A DNA stretch of 27,396 bases, from contig MSJH02000412.1 of the NCBI GenBank assembly GCA_001931875.2, positions 1 through 27,396 of the forward strand. Reading direction: 5' to 3'. A program made the position numbers and the translations under genes. Position 1 is the stretch's first letter; each line of letters begins with the position of its first letter. Under the pieces are notes generated by a model. The model had not been told where the DNA came from. It did no database searches and was given only the letters and a program-made list of their open reading frames with translations. This document shows, piece by piece, positions 19,926 to 27,396 of this stretch. The stretch is from Byssochlamys sp. IMV 00236 (Eukaryota; Ascomycota; Eurotiomycetes; Eurotiales; Thermoascaceae).

Positions 19926-21193
19926 CTAGAAAAACTTTCGATACCAGGGCTGGGTAGCTACCACATCCTCTGTCGTCTTTTCGGCAACATTGCTATTGTG
20001 GGTCGTACCTTCCACAATTGCCGTTGCCTCCAATCCGACTTCTGATGTGGTTATCTTCTTGGTAACGTTTCCGAAGACTGTGTCCACAATCATAGCGCCC
20101 CTGGTGTGTTGATCTCCTGGTCTGTAATAGTAGTCTTCGAAGGTTGAGTTGTTTAAACTCCAGTTAGCATGCAATTTGATATTTTCAATAGGAACACCAG
20201 CCATAGCTGCTTTGGTGCTGGGCGCGGAACGGAAAGAATGTGCCTTGAATCGTGTTGGGCCTATTCCTGCCATCTTCATAATTTCTTCCAACCATACGCT
20301 AACAGTCTTGGGTTTAATTAAACGTGCTCCGTACTTGTCGTGTGCAATGTGAGCCAAAAAGAGAATGTGATCGTCTTCTAAATCATGGCGTATGTGGGAC
20401 GTCCGCTGGATGAAAGCATGCAGAGCTCGTACAGGGCAGAGATTCTCGTTCATCGTTATTCCAATCTTACTTGCTTTTGGTTGGATTTCTTTTGGTTGAC
20501 GTCAATCAATGTGGCACCGATTATTTCGCCCTCGAATTCTACGAAGGTGACATCTCGATGTTGAAGATTCCCCAAATCAGACCTCGGCCGCCACATGGCT
20601 GCAATTGTCAAAAGTACTAGCGTCTTCTTCTGTAGTTTGTCTAAGGGCAAGTCCTTAGTAGCACCCCAGTTTTCCACTAGAACCAATATGGGATCGATAT
20701 CAAAGATCTCCTGATTTCTGTTTGGTAACTTGCTTCTTGTTCTCTTCCTAGCCTTGAAAAATTGCTGAATCAAGGCATGGTTGCCCAAGCTCGGCTCTTG
20801 AGCATGTAAGGCTCGGTATACCGAGGTGGTCGCCGAGCGGACTACATTCAAGTATTGTAATGAAAGAGAGCTTAGCGACACTAGATACTCCACCACTAAG
20901 GGTGGATCGTAGTGGAGTGGGTCCTTCTTTGGGGTTCAGGATAAGTACCATGCCACCCAGTTCTTCCAGTGTCTGTTGTAATTGTCCGATGTTGACTTTC
21001 TAGTGGATTGGGTCAAGTATTGAGCCGTAGACTGACTCAATTCTGCCTTTTCCTGCCAGCGCTTGACAATCTCCATGCGGTTACTGAGAAATTCTTCTTC
21101 AAGTTGAATACTAGGGGTTCCGTTTTGTGGGTATAAAACAAAAAGGTAAGAACGTATTACCTGTTTTTTCAATGACACTCTTATTAAACTCAA
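19926..21193 (-). pseudogene. DIRS-type tyrosine recombinase, decayed
   Basis: Read on the minus strand, this is a tyrosine recombinase of the kind found in DIRS-like retroelements. The N-terminal SAM-like part includes STSDNYNRHWKNWVAWYLS. The catalytic domain shows the first Arg in LLTIAAMWRPRSDL, the HxxR box in FKAHSFRS, the NWS region in LHANWSLNNSTF, and the nucleophile Tyr in FEDYYYRP. LCPVRALHAFI, typical of the group, is present. Two lesions break it: an in-frame TGA at 20938-20936, and a frameshift near 20462-20470, where loss of one base would explain the change of frame. No reverse transcriptase or RNase H domain is visible next to it, so either the element is truncated or this is a different YR element such as a Crypton. 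The true start and the left boundary of the element are unclear. Confidence 0.8.
19965..19997 (-). repeat. 33-bp perfect inverted repeat, right arm
   Basis: Partner of 19761-19793. It lies inside the last part of the recombinase reading frame, 39 bp before its stop. Confidence 0.9.
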
Positions 21194-21844
21194 GTTTTAC
21201 ATATCAGAATGCCATTCACAAACTATTAAGGCATTGAAAGCGAATGGTTTAGTAGATGTAAATGAAAAGGATATTCGTTTGGACTTCATATTTACGAACC
21301 CAACTGGGATTCAAGATGTGTTTTTCTGTGAGGACAAGCCTACTATCAAAATATCGAACAAAGGCAAACATAAAGCTGACTATTTAAGAGAAACCGCCAT
21401 TGATCTAGTCTCCTTTCTTACGAAGAATGCACCCAGCATTTATGCGCTTTGTCATGCCATTTCAACAAGCTAAATCTGCGAATAATGGGTACTAAGCTTG
21501 TAAATGGAATTATAATCCATGTTTGCCTTAAAGAAATATATGTCCCTCTATCAGATAACAATGGTGCTGGGATCGCTGAATATTTGGCTGCTGTCATTTC
21601 TTTGGCTGTAAGTAGAAAATATTTGTTTAATTTATCTCTTAGATTTTAAAATAGTTCTATTTTGGACACACTCCTGTTTCTTATTTTGTCTTTTTTATAT
21701 GACTACAAGATGTTTATTTATAGCGTACCAGATGAAACGGCCCAGAATGACTTATACAACACTGTCGGTTTGGAATGGCACTATTGGAAACAGCCAGAAA
21801 TAAGCAAGAGGGTAGCAGAACCCGACGTTAAGAAATTCATTTAA
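21150..21844 (+). pseudogene. Unknown protein, repetitive family suspected, broken
   Basis: Three consecutive frames read as one protein. Frame one (21150-21473) has LDFIFTNPTGIQDVFFCEDKP and ETAIDLVSFLTKN; frame two (to 21649) has CHFNKLNLRIMGTKLVNG and GIAEYLAAVISLA. After a GTAAGT donor at 21609 and a candidate acceptor near 21724, frame three has LYNTVGLEWHYWKQPEI. Frames one and two are joined by a frameshift near 21449. From memory this resembles a multi-copy hypothetical family of Mucorales; I cannot confirm that. The Asp in LDFIF and the EDK in FFCEDKP could form a PD-(D/E)XK nuclease core, which is speculation. The start overlaps the 5' end of the recombinase pseudogene on the other strand, marking the element boundary at about 21110-21190. 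Confidence 0.5.
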
Positions 21845-22598
21845 GTAGCTATCAAGACTCTCTCCAAAATACTTCTATAAGTAGCAAAACATCAGAGGGA
21901 AATGCTAAAGAGAAGAAAGATAGCAGCTCAAAACTATCACCTGTTAGAGTGTCTAATTCCAAGGTTCGGGGATCCTATTATACTATACTGCTTCATCCAT
22001 CTCTACGTCGTTCGAACGTATATACTTAATTGCTTTGCTGCAGCTGATGCACTTATACACTTTTCAATCTTCAGATCGAAAAAACTAACTTTGTCCTGGA
22101 CGGTATAGCGCACATATCCACGTTTTACATTTGCCTCTTTCATACGAATATCATCCTCTTTTGGCTTTTCTATCAGCATTGGGCAAGCGTATTAAGATTC
22201 ACTGGAGGTCGTGCTGTTCAAGTATTCACTATGTGTCGCAATCGCCTCAACAATATACTCTGTGGGCTCAGGGCCGCCATTCTCATCAACGGCATTTTCA
22301 TGTCCATCGTCAAAAATATTGTACTCATGTCGAATGTTAAATGTTAAAGAATTGAAGAATAAGAAGTTACACCCAGAAGAGAAAAGGTCTACATTTTATA
22401 TTTTTTCGATTGCAAAGAAATCATTGTGGCACGAAATCATTTTCAAATGCAAGCGACACGGTTTCTAAAAATACGACTTCCATTCCTGAAAATGCAAAAA
22501 TGATTTTGATTGGCTAATGACATCGATTTTGATTGATCAGCGACATTGCTTGTTGGAATGATTGTATCATGTTGTTTAATGTACACGAAATAAATGCT
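21845..22598. other. No gene recognised
   Basis: Short overlapping frames (for example 21902-22108 and 22131-22340) show no recognisable protein. This may be the decayed 3' part of the unknown family at 21150-21844. The right end should hold the UTP15 3' UTR. Confidence 0.4.
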
Positions 22599-24267
22599 TT
22601 ATTTAACAATAGTGGCAGAACCAGATTTAGTAAACAGCATGTCTAAAGCGGCCATTGTTTCAATCAAGTCCTTTTGTAATTGAATCTCTTGCTTCACCTT
22701 TACTGTCAAACGAGATAAAAGGTCATCGATGAGTGGTGATTGTCCAAAGACACGAGTATAACAATCTATATATGCAAAATGAGTAACATGGTATTAATCT
22801 TGGTTGTGCTATATTTACCAATAACAGCTTCTGATACATCTACTAATAAATTAGTATATCTAGGATGATGTATATTTCTAATCAAGAAACGCATAAGTGG
22901 TTCCAGTGAGACATCATCACGACCTGTAATTGCTGCCTTAAGACCATCACGATGAATCAATTCTTGCAACACAGCAGCTACAACAGGTGGTGAATTGAAG
23001 TTTGTTTTCAGCACTTCATCTAGCGCATTAGCGTACTGGAACGCTTTGATAAACTGGTCATATTTTCTCAACTTTTGTCTCTTTGTACTTTCCACCACAA
23101 AATCATCATTTGCAGGTGCATTGGATTGTCCACGCATAAAGTACTTGTACGTTCCACCTTTAATATAATCTTGATGTTGCTTTTTGAGTGCCTTTTCTGA
23201 TGCCTTGATCTGTCTTTGACGAATAGATAATAGCCCGTTAGCCATACCAGCCGCCAGATGGGTATCATCAGGTGAAAGACCAACGCTCAAGATGGGCGCA
23301 GGATATTTCACACTGTGAACGACTTTATAATCTTGCACGTCAAAGATTTTTACATGATGATCTAATGAACCTGTCACTAATCTTGAAGCAGCACCATCAA
23401 AGCACATGCTTGTCACTGTCTTTTGGAAATTGGACAGAGTGTGCATGCATCGCCCACCACTGAGCAAGTCCCACACTTTGACAGTGGGTCCACCAGATGA
23501 GATGACAGCACCTCCATTAGGATACATCAAGAGTGATTCTACAGGTGCTCCATGGTTCATCGTCATCACACTCTCAGGTTGTCTCATATCCCACAATTTT
23601 ACTGTCTGATCGTAAGATCCACTGATTACCAAATTCGGGTTTTCCTGACTAACCACGCCTGCTCGAACATAATCTTCATGTTCATCAAATATGTTGATGT
23701 GGTCTCCTGTTGGAATATCCCATATACGCACTGTTTTGTCATCAGAGGCAGATAGAATATTTGCTTTGTTGATCGTAAAGTGAGTGACTTGTGTTGGCCT
23801 AAATGAATATTAGCAAGAACAGAATTAAACAAAAAAACAAGTAATTACATTTCATGTCCTTTAAAGGATCTCAATATAGCTCTAGATCCAACATCAAACA
23901 TTTGAATCAGACCTGTGGCATCACCAGCGACGATCAATTTACCATCTTGACGAAAACTTCCAGAGTAAGCAATATCTTTAAAGCGAGATATGGTCTTTTT
24001 AGGTTGATGCGTTTTTGAAGAATACACTTGAACACGCGTTGAAGAAGTTACTGCAAAGTCGTATGGTGAGACGGGTGAAAAGTTGATGGAGGTGACGCTT
24101 GCATACTCTTTAATGACAATAGGCGACTGGTTGTAAAAAGTCAATATATATTCAAATTATACACAAAAAAGGTTTACCTTGAAACGTTTCCAATATCTTG
24201 CTTCTGCCGTCTTTTTTGACGTTTGTATTTTTGGTTGTTTCTTTATGGTTGTCTTTTTGTAATCCAT
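22599..24267 (-). CDS. UTP15: UTP15, WD40 subunit of U3 snoRNP (t-UTP/UTP-A)
   Basis: Exons are 24267-24178, 24126-23849, 23798-22819 and 22765-22599, giving 504 aa (yeast Utp15 is 513 aa). The protein belongs to the UTP-A subcomplex of the small-subunit processome in the nucleolus, needed for pre-18S rRNA processing and linked to rDNA transcription. The N-terminus is Lys-rich (MDYKKTTIKKQPK). WD40 blades follow (SGSFRQDGKLIVAGDATGLI, SASDDKTVRIWD, SGSYDQTVKLWD, TGSLDHHVKIFD). After the propeller comes the UTP15 C-terminal helical domain, recognised by GGTYKYFMRG, KLRKYDQFIKAFQYANALDE and ELIHRDGLKAAITGRDD. Introns are 50, 51 and 53 nt, all in phase. Confidence 0.94.
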
Positions 24268-24429
24268 CTGATTCTAGTCTATTACAGGTAAAAAAAATGC
24301 GCTATTATAAAAAAAGCTCTGTAAGGGAAGCTTTCAAATGAATTTAAAGAAAACGAGTCACGAGTAAAGAACGCCACAGGAACCATGTTTATTTTCAAAA
24401 AGAAAAAAAGGGGGGATTACATTCATGCG

Positions 24430-25086
24430 TTATTTACGATGCTGAATGATTTGTGATATTAGCTGCGTTCTTTCGTTATTGAGCATTTCGTTTAGTTTAG
24501 CTTGAATATTAGGATCTTGTGAATAATTACGACTTGTTCTTCTATCTGGTATGCTATACAGCACATGCTTTGGATCATTATTGCCGCTCTGATTTTGTGA
24601 AGAAGGTTGCCAGCTTGCAGATCTGGTCAAGGAAGATCCATTGACATCTATATTAGGAGAAAGACGAGCAGAGCATGATCGTCTTTTATAATCCGTTTGA
24701 ATTGTTTTATTGATTGCATCGGCACTTGGAAGAGGACTATTGCCATAAATCTGAGAGTAGTAGCGACTTTGGTGACGGGAAGGTATTTTGATTTCAGATG
24801 ATGAGCCATTGTGCGATGCTGAGTACTGGGGTATCCTTGATTCGAAAGAGCACTCTTGAAAAGACACAGATGAAGGTGATAGCGATAGTTGCGTATCTGT
24901 ATGCTCTGGAAGTACAGATATGAATGGTCTATGTTTTCTCTCTTTAGTCTCCTCTTCATAATCCTCAGTCTCTAGTTTATTACTATCCTCATTATCTGTG
25001 TTGTGATGAAAGATCCAGGATAGAAAGGATGGCTTTGGTTTATCGATTTTTAGCTTTGAATATGCTTTGATAGGCTGAGAAGACAT
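24430..25086 (-). CDS. Ser-rich hypothetical protein
   Basis: This single-exon frame gives 218 aa. It starts MSSQPIKAYSKLK and has an acidic patch (EDSNKLETEDYEEETKE), then a long Ser/Asn/Gln-rich, probably disordered region with repeated basic-Ser motifs (RRSCSARLS, SLTRSASWQPS, RRTSRNYSQD) that look like kinase targets or 14-3-3 sites. It ends with a short amphipathic helix (NIQAKLNEMLNNERTQLISQ). No domain is recognised. It is transcribed in the same direction as UTP15; its stop is 162 bp upstream of the UTP15 start. Confidence 0.65.
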   Translation of the reverse strand: MSSQPIKAYSKLKIDKPKPSFLSWIFHHNTDNEDSNKLETEDYEEETKERKHRPFISVLPEHTDTQLSLSPSSVSFQECSFESRIPQYSASHNGSSSEIKIPSRHQSRYYSQIYGNSPLPSADAINKTIQTDYKRRSCSARLSPNIDVNGSSLTRSASWQPSSQNQSGNNDPKHVLYSIPDRRTSRNYSQDPNIQAKLNEMLNNERTQLISQIIQHRK

Positions 25087-27178
25087 GGAAAGACTGATAT
25101 TTGTTTACAAAATAAATAAAAAAGAAGAAAAAGAGAACAAAAGGGTAGAAAAGTACAGCTTGAGTCTACAATGGTTATTTTTATCTAAAGAAAGACCTAA
25201 ATTTACCAGCCAATTGTAGATATGTTGTGCGTCGCACAAATTATCCTTTATTAAAAGTTGCCCTTTGTAACCTTTGTTTGCTGAGGTGCGCATAGTCCCA
25301 GTTTATGATCTTATTGAGCATTCTATTTTATTCTAAAGATAAGAAAAACAGTCTTTGTTTATCAACAATGTACTTGGTAATCTATATTGAATGGAGTCCC
25401 CTTTTTATTCAGTGGCTGATTAGAGGCTCTACATTCATTTCTTTTTTCATGAGTTTAGCACTCTTTTTTCACAGTAATACACAATGTGGCTTACTTTATT
25501 ATTCATGGAATGTACGCTAATAACAATCAGTTAGCCTCATTTGTCTTTTATTTATGAGCAAAACAACAGCATGTTGAAGAAAATTAAAGAAAAAAGGATA
25601 ATCATTTATACATCTTATTAGTAAAGATTGGCTTTGTTTCAAACAGATGAAAAGGATGCTTGATCATACTCGAATATTTGACTGTTTACATTCCGAATGC
25701 TTTCTCCAAACAGTTTATCACATTGCATGACGTGGGTAACCGTTTGTTTGTTTTTTATTCTCATTGCATATTATATATATCAATTGCTGAAGAAATAAAT
25801 ACTATACCATATAAAATCGAACAAGGATGGCATTAAAAGGGGTAGATCCAGAAAAGGAATATATTTGTAGATCATTAATTTAAGTGCAGCACAACAAAAT
25901 ATGGGGTTACCGTCATTTGAGCGCCCGAAAACAGGCAATCAGCCTGATCGGATAATAATAGGAGGGCTTGAGAAACACACTAAAAATGAAAGCGACATTG
26001 AGGAGAACACTAACTCTGATATAAATAAATGCAATGATTTGTTCCTTTTTTAGGTAACCTTTGTTTGATACAATGTATCAGTTAATCTATCTCTTTTTTT
26101 CACGACGATCCTTTTTAGGGACTGTTTAAAACGGAGCCACAAAGATGGTAGTCAGGTCATAAGCAATAGACCATTGATCACAAATAGCTGCGCATAATAG
26201 CAAGAAGAAGAAATGTTATATATACAGAAACATGCGATATCTTCAATTGGATTTATAAAGTATTTAATACTTGGCATTGTATATGAATGCTTCGATTGAC
26301 TAAATTATCTAACAATAACCTGATAAAAGAGAGGGAATAACTGCATAAGAAGCATCGATGAACGTGAGTACATACTCTTTTAAAGGAATTCAATTATGTA
26401 AAAGGCATTCAGAGTCATTTGTTTGCTCACATAAGGAACACAATGTGAACGAGTACAGTTCAGCCTATGTAATACTTGGTAGCATCATTATATGTTGATC
26501 CAAAATAAGCATATATCTTAGTCACATGTGAAAAGAAGCAGATATAAACGTGTTTTCATGTTTGCAAGAATATATTTGACCATAATTCCAATGCATCTAA
26601 TAAAAAAAGGTTAAGGAGATACTTACATAAGCCTTTTCCATCACAAGGCTTCTTTTTACACACTACAGGGTGAAGAGAAATAATAAAAGAAAGTAGATTC
26701 ATGGAGACGAGTAAAGTGGGGATGTCATATACATATTGGTTCAAAGCATCTAAGAAGAATGGCAATCGAGATGGCAACAAGATACTTTTTTATCTATTGT
26801 GAAAAGAAACAAAGAAAAAGGGAGTATAGAGGACGGGGTGCGGTGTAGTATGTTATGAGAATTATGAATGTGAAGAAAGTAGTGTGAATATCCACTGAAT
26901 TTGAAGGTTAGATTATTGTAATAGCTGGGACAATATCCGTACAAGGTAGGAGTTCGTGTTAAAGAGGCTCCAGGCTCCCTAAGCATGGTGTACAATACTA
27001 AGACCAGATGGGGCACTATTCCCATCCTTTACCATTGGCACCATCAGCACCGGGAAACGAAAGACAGCAACAGCAACAGACACAAGCAAACACTAAGTCA
27101 GAGAAAGCCCAGACAAGAACACATTTGTAGATGACTGACTACACACTACGAACCTTACCACTGGTAATAAGCAAAAGC
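25087..27178. other. About 2 kb without a recognisable gene
   Basis: The left end is the likely promoter of the Ser-rich gene. Frames at 25105-25293 (-), 25305-25520 (+), 26556-26780 (-) and 26750-27025 (-) are short and lack recognisable content. No tRNA was seen. A CAGCAA-type short repeat lies near 27063-27080. The right end may include further decayed sequence of the Tc1-like element at the window edge. Confidence 0.4.
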
Positions 27179-27355
27179 TCAATTAAAACCCACGGTAACG
27201 ACGGCACGAATACTTGTTTTCGACCACGCTCTTGATCGTTCCATATTTATATCAAAAGCAGATTCATCGAGAAACACGCAGTTCGTCAGGAGGTTCATGT
27301 CTGTATCTTCCCATTTACGAACCCATTCGTACCGTTCTTCAATCTTTTTCAGGCT

Positions 27356-27358
<3 letters not shown>
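27179..27358 (-). pseudogene. Tc1-like transposase DDE-domain fragment
   Basis: Read on the minus strand, about 59 codons encode LKKIEERYEWVRKWEDTDMN, then NCVFLDESAFDINMERSRAW and SKTSIRAVVTVG. This is the segment around the second catalytic Asp of Tc1/mariner-like transposases (FLDESAF then RSRAWS). It ends at a TGA at 27181-27179 and is preceded by a 36-base A run, after which the window ends. The helix-turn-helix part and the rest of the DDE domain are absent. It is probably from a different copy than the N-terminal remnant at 18888. Confidence 0.75.

Positions 27359-27392
<34 letters not shown>
27357..27392. repeat. T36 homopolymer near the window edge
   Basis: Thirty-six T in a row, followed by AATA and the end of the window. 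The length and position suggest an assembly break at a homopolymer. Confidence 0.9.

Positions 27393-27396
<4 letters not shown>

Noticed and set aside
26556..27025. Two minus-strand frames of 74 and 91 aa
   Set aside because: There is no recognisable content, the composition is that of random sequence and no splice links were seen.
1..27396. CRISPR arrays, tRNA or rRNA genes, bacterial-type operons, and a new defence-like gene cluster
   Set aside because: No regularly spaced repeats, no A/B-box tRNA structures and no rRNA-like segments were seen by eye. The intact genes are ordinary eukaryotic housekeeping or hypothetical genes.

Overview
The window looks like nuclear DNA of an early-diverging fungus, most likely Mucoromycota (Mucorales-like). 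The reasons are AT-rich DNA with dense, split genes; very short introns (43 to 84 nt) with clear branch sites such as ACTAAC; a true E2F gene, which Dikarya lack; and decayed DIRS-like and Tc1-like elements. It starts in poly(A) and ends in a T36 run, so it may be a whole contig broken at homopolymers. All exon models here were built by hand from splice signals, phase and protein similarity remembered for each family; no search was run.

The left part (485-15213) is compact and gene-rich, with genes on alternating strands: an E2F-type transcription factor (-), an RCC1-repeat protein (-), an M49 (DPP III-like) metallopeptidase (+), a small acidic protein (-), a CAMK-type kinase (+), a mitochondrial 2-oxodicarboxylate carrier (-), a metaxin/SAM37-like protein (+), the RNase P/MRP subunit RPP1/RPP30 (-), mitochondrial translation initiation factor IF2 (+) and a small Ser-rich protein (+). 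Divergent pairs share promoters of 111 to 677 bp. Convergent pairs are packed to the limit: one overlaps by 23 coding bases, one leaves 2 bp between stop codons, and one leaves 46 bp.

The middle part (15214-22598) is gene-poor. It holds about 3 kb with nothing recognised, a possible 388-bp MITE, a broken Tc1/mariner transposase N-terminus, a DIRS-type tyrosine recombinase pseudogene with an internal stop and a frameshift, a perfect 33-bp inverted repeat at its end, and two pieces of an unrecognised protein on the opposite strand that may be one gene split by the recombinase element.

The right part has UTP15 (-), a Ser-rich hypothetical gene (-), about 2 kb without recognisable genes, and a fragment of a Tc1-like DDE domain at the edge.

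Functionally the genes are mostly housekeeping: mitochondrial import, transport and translation (carrier, metaxin, IF2, perhaps the RCC1 protein), RNA processing (RPP1, UTP15) and cell-cycle transcription (E2F). I see no new multi-gene system. The best leads are the truncated E2F and a consensus E2F site nearby, overlapping convergent genes, in-frame stopless introns, and the nested transposon region.
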